64,000 nt of DNA, taken from positions 4,356,001-4,420,000 of the forward strand of contig JAUIMM010000637.1 in NCBI GenBank assembly GCA_031769625.1. The letters run 5' to 3'. Source of the stretch: Taudactylus pleione (Eukaryota; Chordata; Amphibia; Anura; Myobatrachidae). Each line of letters begins with the position of its first letter. Position 1 is the first letter of the stretch. Positions 46,356 to 58,043 of this stretch are shown in pieces. The notes below the pieces were generated by a model. That model was not told the origin of the DNA, did no database searches, and worked only from the letters and a program-made list of their open reading frames with translations. A program made the position numbers and the translations under genes.

Positions 46356-46486
46356 AGATTCTTACAGGCCTGGGTCGTGTCATGTGAAACTCCACCTACA
46401 TTTCAAAAGTAGAAAATATTTTTATGATTAATTTAATAAACTAGGAATTAAGCCAAATATAGTCGTCGAAAATTGAGAGAAGGGAG

Positions 46487-46630
46487 CACACATTGGTTTG
46501 GAAAATAGTACACTACATTTAGAGTTAAGACATGATTTTACACAGAACAAGCACACATTAGTTCGCTAAATAGTATGCTACATTTAGAGTTAAGACATGA
46601 TTTTACACAGAACAAGCACACATTACTTAG
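46487..46630 (+). repeat. 65-bp tandem repeat in Harb2 divergent region
   Basis: Units start at 46487, 46552 and 46617 (partial), each beginning 'cacacatt' and holding 'acatttagagttaagacatg'. It occupies the place of the 48-bp array in Harb1, but the sequence is different. Confidence 0.9.
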
Positions 46631-47259
46631 CAAAAGATATGCTAAGACCAACACATCTAATTTGTTAATTAATAAAAACAAAAACACTTACCAAAAACAG
46701 ACAAATATCCCAAAGTTCGAAAAGGTCACTTGGTCACAGCCAAAATAACTGATAAAAAAAAAAAAAATTTGAAAACAATTTAATAATAAATATTTATGGG
46801 AATTATTGAAATACTTACTCAAAAAGAAAAAAAAAAATTAAACGCAAAAATGCTAACGTAAACCAAGAAAGTAATAAAAAAACGCTCCATCAAAAAAATA
46901 CCAACTACTCCTTCGCAAACCAACAAACAAAGAACCAACCACTACACCGATAAACCTCCAACAATCCAAAAATGCCACCTCGAATGGAGTCACACCAAGC
47001 CATAAATAGTCATTATTTTCCCGCTCAAATTAAGGACGGACAATAGGAGCGCACAAGGAATGATGCGGCTGAATAATGCTGACGCATGTATAAAAACATC
47101 ACTGAAGGCCAAAATCTGTCTGCTATATTGAGAAATGACAATGAGTACTAGCCAAGAGGCGCCATGTAATTATTTTTAAAATTATGTGAAAATGCTTATG
47201 TTTAATATTACATTTTGAAACATTTAACTTTAAAGTTTTTTCAAACATTTAAAAAAAAG

Positions 47260-48392
47260 GTGTGGAAGATGCCATGGAAGAGGCTGCTGGGCCTAGTAGG
47301 CAAACTAGGGCCAAAAAAAAAGGCAACCACAATTCACAAGGAAGGAGATGGAGGTTTTGGTGCAAATGTGCAACGACAACCTGGCACAGGCACCAAGGAA
47401 TATGGGTGCAACCCAGAGATGGAAACTGTGGGACGACATAGCCAGTGCTGTCAATGGGGTGGGTGAGTTTGAACGTTCAACCCGGTACGTAAAAACTACA
47501 TTTGACTAAAAAATGGTTACAGGTCCAAATACTGCATTAATAATGCCAACTTTTTAACCAACAGATGGAGCGACTTCAAATATCGGCTTAAACAAAAACT
47601 GGCTGATAGGGCTAGGCATGCAGGGGGAACAGGTGGGGGTCCCACCCCTGTGTCATTTGAGCTCACGGATTTGGAGGAGCTGGCCCAGGGGTGTGTGCAG
47701 GATGAGGAGGTGTTTGGCTTGTCGAACATGGATACCGACATGCCAGACTTTGCGGCTCCTCATGTTGCCCCAGGTAAATGTTGTAATGTTAACAACTCAG
47801 AAATGTGTTTTGTAAAATATCTCGATTTGAATTTTAATCTTTTCTCTTTTTTCTCACAGAGACACAGGCGGATGAGTCTGCTCCAGAGGTGAGCTTTGGC
47901 CTCAGAATTTCTTCTGGCTCTGCAGGGGAGGAAGCAGTAGATCCAGCTGGGGACCCTGTGGCAGACAGTCCAGGGCATTCCCCCTCGCAGGCAGTGGCCC
48001 TCCTCACTGATCTCAATGTTAAAGCGGATCAGCACACCGAGATTCTGCTGAGGATGGACGCCAATCTGCTACGGGTGGTGGACGCCCTGGAGGAAAATAC
48101 TGCGGCCAACGTGAGAATTGCAAATGCCCTGGCGGAAAATACTGGGGCAAACGTGAGAATTGCAAATGCCCTGGAGCAGCTCATTCGCCAGCACATGTTG
48201 GAGCCGGCCTCCCTTCCTGCCGGAACATCAGGACCCTCCACCTCTGGCACAACAACACCCATCCCTCCAAATGTGCCTAGCCCTATGCCTAGTCCAGAGG
48301 CCACAACATCTGCCTCTGGCCAGTCCAGCCGAAGGAGCTCCCGGGCCCGTTCCGGCTCCCTCCAACCCCCGTCCAAAAAGCCTAAAAGGTGA
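47260..48392 (+). pseudogene. Harb2 Myb/SANT-like partner, frameshift in A-run
   Basis: Exons 47260-47484, 47565-47773 and 47860-48392 match Harb1 exons 2-4. In the A-run near 47311-47319 one base appears missing, which puts the start METs out of frame with QFTRKEMEVLVQ. The first small exon before about 47157 has lost its GT donor context. The serine codon that is a stop in Harb1 is intact here. The C-terminal helices (RVVDALEENTAANVRIANAL, LEQLIRQHM) and basic tail (PPSKKPKR) are preserved and contain one extra partial helical repeat. Confidence 0.8.
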
Positions 48393-49469
48393 TGACAGCA
48401 CTGGCTAATTACCCCACAATCCATCTCTGTGTTTGCCCCATATTCCTTCATGACAACAACCTCCCTCTCCTTTCTTGTGAATTGTTTTGGGGTTTTTTTA
48501 AGTTCAAAAGCCACTTATTTTGTGTGTGTGTGGCCCAAATCATTTTTCACATTTTTTACCTTATTAAAAATATGTTTATGGCAAAAAAAAATAAAAAAAA
48601 AAATGGGCACAATTATTATTTAATAAAATTATGATAAAAATCTGCAAAATTCTATTGTTGATTTATTCCAAAACAGGATAAAAGGTAATCCCTCAAACAA
48701 ACTTAGAAACAATACAACAGAAATAGAAACATTAAATTTTTAGAAAAAAAAGGGTTAAAAACAATTTATGAGTTTTAATTAACACTTAGCCAAAAACAAA
48801 AGGATGATTGGTTTCTTGTCCCCCAAAAAATTAAGAAAAAAAAAACAAATGCGTATAATATTGTTTCCCTAAAAAAGAAACACTTACAAATATTTTAAAA
48901 GCCCCCCCAAAAAATTATTTGTTAGCTAATTGATTGTATGACCCAGAAATTACCAGCTGAGTAGTTCACCTGCGTTCAGTTTTTAGCTACTAAAAAAGGT
49001 CTATTTGCTAAACACCTTACAAGCAGTTTTGCAATTAAAAGATGATTGGATTTGTGGCCTCAATTGATAAATCGCTACACCATCGATGAGCCCAGGGAAG
49101 TACGAAGAGACCATCGTCATTGTGGTAGACTATACCAGACCACAAGCTGAGCGAGCAGTCTTAATGGAAATTGGATGAGACAGTGACGTATCACTTGTTC
49201 CGTTCACATTTGGCGCTCGCATAAGATAATTTATGTACGCCCAAAAAACGCCTCGACATGCCTGCGTTTTTTCCATCTCCACCCCCGTCACCACCCCAAA
49301 ACGGACAATTCTGTCAATCACATTTGACATGTCACTTCCTGTTCGCTATGTCTACGGTCGACTGAAAAATGACCGCAATCAGACGTACGCATATGCGCAC
49401 TGTTACACCGACGCATGCATGGTTGTACAACATCAACTGACTATGAACGAGTGGCCGCTTACGAGCGGC
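48393..49469 (+). other. Harb2 right-end region
   Basis: It is A/T-rich 3' sequence followed by the block shared with Harb1 ('ctgtcaatcacatttgacat', 'gtcacttcctgt'). It runs to 'cgagtggccgcttacgagcgg' and then meets M4 without its own terminal CTGAATCAGGCCC. Confidence 0.65.
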
Positions 49470-50006
49470 CCTGATTCAGAGCCGGACACTCTGACAGAGC
49501 GCTCGCTCTGAATCAGGGCCGGTCTTTTTTTTTTTTAGAACTGCCTCCTGGCGGCTCGCTTAGCTGTGGGTGACCACCCACAGCTATAGCGAGTGGCCAG
49601 GAAGATGGTCGCGATGGTCAAGACCATCGCGACCATCGGGCTTGCGACGAGACCCTTGTGGTAGGGTCTTGTTGCCGCAAGCCCCAGAGAGATTTCGGCT
49701 CTAACAGAGCCGAAATCTCTCCCACTGACATCACTCGTGGGGCTGCCCTCAAACGGAGGCGTTCACATGGGAACACCTCCGTTTGGGCAGCCACTCCCCC
49801 GGCCCGCCCACCAAAGGGGGCGAGCTGTCACTCAACATCGACAGCTCTCCCCTTTGTTGCGAGACCCGGAGAGACGGAGTGCCCGTCACTATCCGGGTCT
49901 CGCGCATGCGCACGACGGAGCCGGCTCTGTCGTGTGCATGCGCACTGGCCCACCACCGACCCAGTTGCGAGCGCACAGCTCTTGCGATCTCGTCTGAATC
50001 AGGCCC
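49470..50006 (-). mobile_element. M4: string-of-hairpins MITE fused to Harb2
   Basis: In inverse orientation it starts with the family's terminal palindrome (GGCCCTGATTCAGAGCC at about 49477 and CTGAATCAGGGCC at 49509-49521). It continues through the hairpins at about 49550-49594, 49605-49638, 49640-49682, 49684-49721, 49754-49790, 49816-49853, 49857-49903 and 49905-49945. It ends 'gtctgaatcaggccc'. Confidence 0.82.
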
Positions 50007-50009
50007 TCT

Positions 50010-51183
50010 CTCCCAAACTCACCAGAGTTTGCGAGATGAAAAACTGACCATTGGGATGTTAGCGATTTGGATTCCGACTGCTGTTGGCATTCCGGCACTT
50101 GTATACTGACCGCCAGCATCCTGACCGCCGGGATGCCGACTACATTCCTACATTACATATTGGCAAAATGGAAAAACAATATAAAACAGTCAGCCCTTAA
50201 ACCCTAATGAAAAAACAGTCGAAATCAGGATGTCAGTCAGAAAATATATGTGGAAGCCGAGCATGATGTATTTGTTCCATAGTACCGCGTACACGCGTTT
50301 TATTTTCACCAGTCACTTTATACAATTAATAGCACTATACCAATAAAAACTATAATTCTAGCAATAACAATAATGTTTTCATATATTGGTGTATATAGCA
50401 CAGATTTCCTTTCATTTGCATTGGTGCTGGTTCAATAACACAGCTACCAGACTTTGGTAAACAGAGCAGAATTCTTAGCCCATAGGAGGATCATAAAATT
50501 GATCCCATGTATAATTATTAGGCTTGCTGCCTATACAACCAGCACTCATGTTGATGTTGAAGCCATACACAAGGAAAGTGAGATCTATTTAATAAAGTGA
50601 ACAAGACAAGATATATTTTCAACATATTTTAATTTACAACTATGGGGCTTTATTGAAGTGGTAAAATGTACTCGGATGCCCAGAAAACGTCTAAACCACA
50701 CGGTGTCATTTCCAGAGTAGTATATAATGAGACTTCAGAAGGACGCTTGGATCTACACCTTGGGTGGCTGATGCCACACTTGGTCCTGCACAATCCTGGT
50801 CTTTCTAAGTTCTAGAACTTTGGGATTCTGAGATGCTCAGGGCTGGTAGCAGGTCTCAGTTCAAGATAAACAAGCCGCATACTGTATTATTCAGTGACAT
50901 CTCACTGTCCTGCTCAAGATGGTGCAGCAGGAAGCTATCTGGCCGATCACAAGGGTTGGCAAGAAATGCAAAGACAACACGTCCAGATGCAGAAACAGGC
51001 CGGCTGGCGTATTTAGAAACTTTCCACTAGCACCTACGCCAGCTGTTTAATACCATCTCTACTGCTGTATTTGTCCTCTTAAAAGGGACTCAGTAAGCCT
51101 TTTAGATTTCCTCCAAGAGAACATGCCAACACTCTCCTGAAACCTGCTGATAATGCCACAGAGTATTTTAAGTAGCGCTGGGC
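50010..51183. other. Continuation of repeat S, then unassigned sequence
   Basis: The first 60 bp continue repeat S. At about 50050-50145, 'gcattccggc', 'gaccgccagcatcctgaccg' and 'gggatgccgac' look like a small fold-back fragment. The rest is unassigned. Confidence 0.4.
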
Positions 51184-51216
51184 TTACTTGTAGTGAAGAA
51201 TTATCTTAAGCACAAG

Positions 51217-51219
<3 letters not shown>

Positions 51220-51253
<34 letters not shown>

Positions 51254-51258
51254 CAGTA
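51220..51258. repeat. (TA)n microsatellite
   Basis: An almost pure TA run that provided the target site for the adjacent hAT MITE. Confidence 0.9.
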
Positions 51259-51266
51259 TATATATG

Positions 51267-51567
51267 CAGGGCTGGACTGGCCATCGGGCACTTCTGGCAT
51301 ATGCCAGAAGGGCTGATGGCCTAAGGACCGGCTCGAGGAGGGGTGAAGCAAAAGACCCCCGCCCTCCACCCAACGGCTCCGAAATCATTAAGATTTCACG
51401 GAGATGGAAGGGGTGGAGGCATGGATGGACCGGCGGCTGCTGTGCTTAGCCGGGGAGAGACGGGGGGCTTGACCCGCGACATGCCCCCTTGATTAAACCT
51501 CGCCCCCCTTTACACGCGAAAGCAGGGCGGACTGCCAGGGCTGAAATACAGCCCCAGTCCGTCCCTG
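51267..51567. mobile_element. 301-bp hAT MITE
   Basis: The ends CAGGGCTGGACTGG and 'ccccagtccgtccctg' are imperfect inverted repeats of the common hAT form. TATATATG flanks both sides (51259-51266 and 51568-51575). It has no transposase. Confidence 0.92.
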
Positions 51568-51575
51568 TATATATG

Positions 51576-52543
51576 TATTCTGAATTGGCCTATGCACTGT
51601 TAAAAAATGAATGACAGGAGGCAGGTGAGGAGCACTGGGCCTGGCAAGACGGCCTCCCCAGTGATGGCAGAACTGTATTAGGGCACTACCGAGCACTGTG
51701 CTGGCATGATGTCATAGAAGAGAAGGGTCAGGAGCATGAAGCCGGGCACTGGGCGCATCCTAAAGATGCACTGGACTATTCTCTAAACGGGATGCAGTGA
51801 GGAAGCCGACTGTCTAATCCCAGCAGGGGTCATTTTATCTACGCCGGGAGCCCGACACCCGACATACCGATACAAGGTAAGCCGGCGGTATTTCATACCG
51901 ATCCCCTCTAAACGGCTGGGTGCCCTTCCACGCAACTCAGAAGCCTGAACAAGTACTACTGGAACAGTGATGGCACTACCCCACGTTCTGGGCGGCAGTA
52001 GTGGTCGAACATACCTAGTTTTGGCCATGGTCGATGGTTTGTTTAGACATCTTCAGATGATGTTAGGTAGCAGTTCGGGCCAAGCTCATAAAAACTAAGC
52101 TGTTTGGCGCTTGATACATTGGCTAGAACCGCAGTCCCATTGTAATTTGTGGAGAAGGGGTGTTCTGCGCTAGTATCCTAACGCAGGAGGTATCTCTGAT
52201 GTCACATGTGTTAACCTTTTCTTAAATAACCCTGATACTAAAAATATAATGAAACCATGTGGAAAACTGGAAATAGACATTTTAACGTGGATTTTGGCTT
52301 TATAAAAAGTTTTTTACAGCTCTCAAATGAACACGTTTTACTAAATGCTATAACATGATACAGTCACATTTGCAACTTTAGAGGTTGGCATGGAGATGCG
52401 GTATCAGGTGCTGGGTGAATATCAGATATTACAAGGGGTTTGTCCCTCACAACATCGATTGCAGAGCCCCTTCCTGACACATTTTGGGTAAGTCCTTTGC
52501 TAAAGTACAGAAGAAGCAATAATGGAGCTGATGTCATCACGCA
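51576..52543. other. Unassigned intergenic sequence
   Basis: No gene or element boundary was recognised. Confidence 0.5.
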
Positions 52544-53090
52544 GGGTCTGATTCATTAAGGATCGTTACTGTGACCGCAGCTCCGTAATCGCGCCCAGCT
52601 CTGCTGCGAAAATATACTAATGAATGCAATCGCAATGACGTTGCACTGTCAGCATAGAGACGCCCACTGCCTCCCACTACCGCTATCTCACATGCGTAAT
52701 ACCTTGCACACCTCCACAAATATCGGTAACATTGAGTACCCTCGGCTCCTCACGCAGAATTACTGCAGCCCTGACCTTACTTAGAAATTGCTAACCTCAT
52801 TGCACGCTGTAAGTACTCAAGCTGCGTATGCCAACGCACTGACTAATTTATGCACGCCCATGCAACGGTGTTCAAAAACGCACTGACACGCCTGCGTTTC
52901 TCCGACCACCGTCACCACCGCCAAACACTCACTGCCTGTCAATCACTCTGCGATGGTGCGCCAAGGTCTCCGTTATGGCAGTGCAATCGCAGAGGTGCCT
53001 TTCACGCACGCGCCCCCTGCAATGCATATGCATGCGCAGTACGCAGTCTGCGTACCCTTCAGCAATAGCGGTCCGTAATGAATCAGGCCC
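52544..53090. mobile_element. Harbinger-type MITE (GATTCATTA subfamily)
   Basis: The ends GGGTCTGATTCATTAAGGA and 'ccgtaatgaatcaggccc' are imperfect inverted repeats with the GATTCA signature. The flanks GCA and ACA are similar but not identical. It contains 'gcatatgcatgcgcag' near its right end. Confidence 0.68.
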
Positions 53091-53309
53091 ACAATCCGTT
53101 AGGGTATAGCTGAAATGTCTGTCACCTCTATGGGTGCAGTGTGACAGCAGATCTTAAATACCTTGAATAAAGTATTTAAGTTAGAAAATATCATAATAAT
53201 CTGCAAGTACAAAGACTGACTGACAGGTGTGCAGTAATACTGGCACGTACCCGGTGATTATAATTACCAGATCAGAAAAGGAACTAACCTGTTCTGGTCA
53301 GCTGACACA

Positions 53310-53767
53310 GGGGGTCATTCAGACCCGCTCGTGAGCAAAGGACGCTCGCAAGCGGGTTGATGTTGCCCCACTGCGCATGCGCACGACGGAGGGAGCTCCG
53401 TCGTGCGCATGCGTGAGACCCGTATAGCGACGGGCTCTCCGTCGCTCCGGGTCTCGCACCAAAGGGGGCGTGCTATCGATGTTGATTGGGAACGCCTACC
53501 GTCTGAAGCCGGCCCCACTGACATCACTGATAGAGCCAAAATCACTCCTGGGCTTGCGGCAGCGAGACCCTACCGCAGGGTCTCGTCGCAAGCCCGATGG
53601 TCGCAATGGCCAAAGACCATCGCGACCATCTTTTTGGCCGCTCGCATTTGCTGTGGGTGGTCACCCACAGCTATGCGAGCGGCCAGGAGGCCGCTCCATT
53701 TTCAGGTAGGAGGGCCCTGATTCAGAGCGAGCGCTCTGGTCAGAGCGTTCAGCTCTGAATCAGGCCC
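53310..53767 (+). mobile_element. M5: string-of-hairpins MITE, complete
   Basis: ACA flanks both sides (53307-53309 and 53768-53770). Hairpins are visible at about 53325-53358, 53373-53413, 53416-53457, 53554-53594, 53597-53631 and 53636-53684, and the terminal palindrome at 53713-53767. It lacks part of the middle found in M6. Confidence 0.85.
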
Positions 53768-53860
53768 ACAGACACCAGCCAATGGATTTCGATTGGATAG
53801 AATGGTCCTTCACACTACAATGTGAGTGTACTTTGGTTGTAATTGAACAAGTTGTGCAGT

Positions 53861-54307
53861 GGGCGTGATTCAGAGATGTACGCTAATGTTACTGCAGCTG
53901 AGATCCTGCACTCCACCGCTGTGCAAAAAGAAACATATGTCGCAGCCGTCGGGAATCGGAATATGTACTGCGACACCAACCCGGGTCTCTGCAAATACTA
54001 GTATCTGTGTACAAAGACTCAGCATCGGTCTCAGATCATTCGATGTTAGCAGCCCTGAGTAACTCTATGACCACACAGAAATACGTAGGAAGTGACACGC
54101 CCCCGAAACAGACGCTGCGCACCTGTGTCTTTAGCTGGCACTCCCCGAAATGCTCCCTGCCTGCCAATCACACTGCAAATAAATGCTAGTCATGATCGAC
54201 TATGTTACTGGACTATGGCGCAGGTGCGACTCAGACGCATGAGCAGATGGCTGATAATCGCTCAACTGTGAAATCTTTGGCATAGCACACAACTCTGAAT
54301 CAAGCCC
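53861..54307. mobile_element. Harbinger-type MITE family P
   Basis: Ends GGGCGTGATTCAGAG and CTCTGAATCAAGCCC are flanked by AGT at 53858-53860 and 54308-54310. It is related to the split copy at 22070-22800. Confidence 0.8.
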
Positions 54308-54508
54308 AGTATCCTCTGTGAGAAGTTGAACATAACCACACTTTCACTTGTATAAATCCAGTTACAATCATCTTTTGTCACCTGAGGGACGCGAGTACGG
54401 CTCACTACCATCTGGTATTTAAGCTCCAACCTGAGGCAGAACATTCAGAAACAACAGCTGTAGAGCGGGAGAGACAGTATTACAGGTGATTTACACTGTA
54501 CAGACATA

Positions 54509-54688
54509 CAGTGCATCCGGAAAGTATTCACAGCGCTTCAATTTTTCCACATTTTGTTATGTTACAGCCTTATTCCAAAATGGAATAAATTTATTTTTGC
54601 CCTCAAAATTTTACAAACAATACCCCATAATGACAACGTGTAAAAAGTATCACATGTACATAAGTATTCATGGCCTTCGCCATGAAAA

Positions 54689-54690
<2 letters not shown>
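54509..54690 (+). mobile_element. Tc1-like transposon, left end only
   Basis: CAGTGCATCCGGAAAGTATT follows TA and continues through 'ccacattttgttatgttaca' and 'taccccataatgacaacgtg'. This matches the well-known terminal repeat of vertebrate Tc1-like elements. It stops at a TA microsatellite; no transposase remains. Confidence 0.88.

Positions 54691-54732
<42 letters not shown>
54688..54732. repeat. (TA)n microsatellite
   Basis: A TA run of about 45 bp abutting the truncated Tc1-like end. Confidence 0.9.
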
Positions 54733-55159
54733 TGTATCTGTAAATCTATATATATCTGTGGGGGTAGGTGGCTGGGGTATAGCCATGGGCAAAGCTATAC
54801 TGTACATTGAACTGAGTCAAGCCACATGACTTAGCTCAATGGTGTGTCTCAAGACTGTAGTTAGGTCTTGAATGGCTTTGGCACACCTGAAGGGGGTGTG
54901 CCACTGAGCAGTGTGAGCACACAGGGGTGCCACCGATGCCAAATGAGTCGCTGATAGCTCCCAGCAAAAGCCCAGAGCAGCATCATTCATCTCTCTCTCC
55001 CAGAGGGGTGTCACCCGGAACGCCGCTACCCAATTACACGCGTGTTCCCGGGGGAGACTGACACTGACTGAGAGAGGCTATGGAGGTGGCTGTATAACAC
55101 ACAAAACTTTGTGACTCGAATCATTCAAACATCTAAATAATTTGAGTCGAGACATTCAC

Positions 55160-55440
55160 TCACTAGCCATCTTCACTGGGGTATATGTGTGTGAGAAGGA
55201 AGGTGGCCGGGGTATTTGTCTGTAAGTGGGAGGTGGTTGGGGCAGGGCTGGGGTATATGTGTGAGAGGTAGATGGCTGGGGCAGGGCTGGGTTTACTGTA
55301 TGTGTGTGAGAGGGAGGTGGCTGGGGTATGTGTGTGAGAGAGAGGTGGCTGGGGTATATGTATATGAGTGAGGTGGAGCTGTAATGAGGGTATTTATGGC
55401 TCATACTGAGGTGGCTGGGGCAGGGCTTGGGTATATAATT
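55160..55440 (+). repeat. Degenerate GT/GA-rich minisatellite
   Basis: Repeated 'gaggtggctggggtatatgt' and 'gtgtgagag' units of about 30-45 bp. Minus-strand Pro/Ser/His-rich frames here are artefacts. Confidence 0.8.
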
Positions 55441-55775
55441 TATATAATAGAGTATAAAAAAACCCACCAGCCCTCACAGCCAAAACTTTGACAATTTCTT
55501 TATACTGGTCTACGCACCAATTGATGCCCCACCCCCGCTGTAGCTCCACCCACAATATCCACAGGTGACAGCTCCGACCCCCCAAGATGGGGGTCTTGCT
55601 AGTTTTGTCAGTCTCGGGCCCAACAACTTCTGATGGCAGCCCTGACAGTGTGTATGCACTAGATCGATTGCCTGGGAGTTCAAGAGAAATCACTGACGAG
55701 ATTGCATCATTTGCAAGTCGTCTAGTGTGTATCCAGCTTAAGAGTAATGCTGCCAAATCCACTAGCAGACCATAG

Positions 55776-55935
55776 AAGCGACAGCACGATTACGACATTG
55801 TAATCGTGCTGTTGTTTCTATGTCTGTGATAAGAATACACGTTCAGTGCAGGCTCATCAATCATCTGGCAACATGCTGAACCTGACGTTATCATCAGGTT
55901 GACCAGCATGTTTGCCTGATGATTGATGTCGGAAA
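55776..55935. repeat. Two consecutive hairpins
   Basis: 'Acagcacgattac' pairs with 'gtaatcgtgctgt' at 55781-55813. 'Aatcatctggcaacatgctg' pairs with 'cagcatgtttgcctgatgatt' around 55860-55925. They probably belong to a degraded MITE. Confidence 0.6.
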
Positions 55936-56878
55936 TGACCAGCGGGCGCTAGCATCGCTGGTCGTTTCGACTTTAAAGTGCCTGATTTGCTGACGATTTG
56001 CAAGAGATTGCATGATAATGACGTCGTTATCGGGCAATCGCCTGTCAAAATCGTCTAGTGGATGGGCAGCGTTGAAGGAATTCACTGAAAGGAACATGCA
56101 TAAGAATTGTTGGTGCACATGTGCAGTAATAAAACACGCCATTTGCTCAAAACAAAAAAGCACAAAATGCACTTACGCCCGACTCTACAGGGGCCCCATT
56201 ACATGGTCTGAGCCAGAGGTTTCAGAATTGACTACTACCAATTCCTAAAGGGCAGTCCTTCTCAAAATACCTCTATGTCCATGTTTTAAAACTTGTTACA
56301 TTCTTTATATATAATGTGTCAGTAACAGTGGAAGTTGCAAATGTGTCAGTAAATAATTGTAAATATATTTTCATCGGTTCACAATAGCAGCCCTGTCTCA
56401 GCGCATAGTACAGAAACATCCACGTTCTCTCTCCTACTGGACAATATCTTCCAGCTACAGTCAGTTCTTGAAAATATTACCTGTCATGAGCTGTAATCTA
56501 AATGTTTGATGAGTCTATCAAAAGGCTAAAGGGAAATAATTATTAAATCTCTGGATCCATATTTTTAAATCAATATCATATACGACATTAAAGGGGATTA
56601 CAGTTTAATGGTTTTGGAATAGTGCAATGTATCAAATTATCTGAAATCACTTTACAGCTTCATTTTCTGTTCCACATCATAGAGAAAATGGCCAGAGGAA
56701 ATGGTGATTGTTGTCAGCGGTGATCTCACAGTATGTATACAGTACATACTGCAGCTTTATTCCACAGCAAATGGCCATTCCAATCTGCTGCAACGTTTAC
56801 CGTAATTTTAAAGTAGCTACTGTTCCGCGACGTGCGGTGAGGGTCAGAGGCTGGGAAGGCACACATGGAGATGGGTCT
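55936..56878. other. Unassigned intergenic sequence
   Basis: No gene or further element boundary was recognised. Confidence 0.45.
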
Positions 56879-57091
56879 AAAGGCTCATACACACTAGACA
56901 ATAAATTGAATGATATGGACGTTATATATGGAGTGTGTATGCATGATATCGTTAACGATGCGTGCTCCCGTGGATAGTTAATAATGTCTGCCGTCGCCCG
57001 AACATGCAGGGCAACCTGATTATATCGTCAGGCAGTGCATGTTCAGGGATGAGGGAGGGTGACGTCACTGAACAATATCGTTAACGATATA

Positions 57092-57645
57092 GGGCCTGAT
57101 TCAGACCCGCTCGCAAGCGCTATGAACTCGCGAGCGGGTCGATGTTAGGCCACTGCACATGCGCACGCTGGAGCCGGCTCCGACGTGCACATACGCGAGA
57201 CCCAGCTAGCGACGGCGGCGCTCCGTTGCTCCGGGTCTCGCACCATAAGGGGGCGGCTGTCGATTTTGATCGACAGCTCGCACCGTTTTGGAGGTGTGGC
57301 GTGGGGGTGGCTTCACAAACGGAGGCATTCCCATGTGAACGCCTGCCATTTGTGGGCGGCCCCACTGACATCACCAGTGATGTCAGTGGGAGAGCTTCCA
57401 GCTCTATTAGAGCCAGAAGCTCTCTGGGGCTTGCGGCCACGAGACCCTACCACAAGGGTCTTGTCGCAAGCCCCGATGGTTGCGATGGTCTTGACCATCG
57501 CGACCATCATCCTGGCCACTCGCAATAGCTGTGAGTGGTCACCCACAGCTATGCGAGCGGCCAGGAGGCCACTCCAAAAAAAAAAAAAAAACGCCCTGAT
57601 TCAGAGCGACCGCTCTTTCAGAGCGTCCAGCTCTGAATCAGGGTC
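57092..57645 (+). mobile_element. M6: string-of-hairpins MITE, longest complete copy (554 bp)
   Basis: ATA flanks both sides (57089-57091 and 57646-57648). Eleven successive hairpins are visible at about 57105-57141, 57160-57190, 57199-57239, 57250-57280, 57313-57353, 57361-57390, 57391-57423, 57429-57470, 57475-57508, 57513-57561 and the terminal palindrome 57596-57645. Little sequence lies between them. Stems are near-perfect. It has no coding capacity. Confidence 0.88.
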
Positions 57646-57726
57646 ATAGTTCAGTGTGTATGTTCAATGTCGTTCCTGACATTGAGCCCGGCAGTTCAAG
57701 AGAAAACACTCATGGAGCATATCGTC

Positions 57727-58012
57727 AGAGCAGTAGCTAGACTTTTTGGTGCCCTGTGCCATAGAGAGCATTAGCGCCCCCCCATCCCATTTTTTTAAAT
57801 AGGAACATAAGATAGTGCACCTGAAAAAGGGCCATGGCCTCATGGGGAAGGGCCAGGTAAGAGATAGGAGAGGCCAGGAGATGCTGGGAATAAAAGAAGA
57901 GGAAACTACAAGTGATAATGGTAATAAACCGGAAAAATGACAGGCCCAAACAGCGCCCCCTGTCCTGCGGTGCCCTCTGCCATGGCACAGGTCTCACTAC
58001 CCTAGCTATGGC
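57727..58012. mobile_element. hAT-like MITE nested in MITE T
   Basis: 'Cagtagctagac...ggtgccctgtgcca' and 'ggcacaggtctcactaccctagctatgg' are imperfect inverted ends of a common hAT form. The target duplication is not resolved. Confidence 0.5.
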
Positions 58013-58043
58013 CTTGCATATTGTTAAGTGTGTATGAGCCTTA

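Larger units (their letters stand above)
42194..50006 (+). mobile_element. Harb2-M4 composite (7.81 kb) bounded by TCT
   Basis: The left end is GGGCCTGATTCAGACCCGG of Harb2, preceded by TCT (42191-42193). The Harb2 right terminal repeat is missing and the sequence runs into MITE M4, whose outer end 'ctgaatcaggccc' is followed by TCT (50007-50009). Thus the target duplication brackets both together. The three Harbinger genes are present and all are damaged. Confidence 0.8.
56879..58043. mobile_element. MITE T with two nested insertions
   Basis: AAGGCTCATACACACT at the left and AGTGTGTATGAGCCTTA at the right are inverted repeats more than 1 kb apart. Subtracting M6 (57092-57645) and the hAT-like insert (about 57727-58012) leaves a roughly 320-bp element with 'catgcagggcaacctg' and 'aatatcgttaacgatat' stems. 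Confidence 0.65.
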
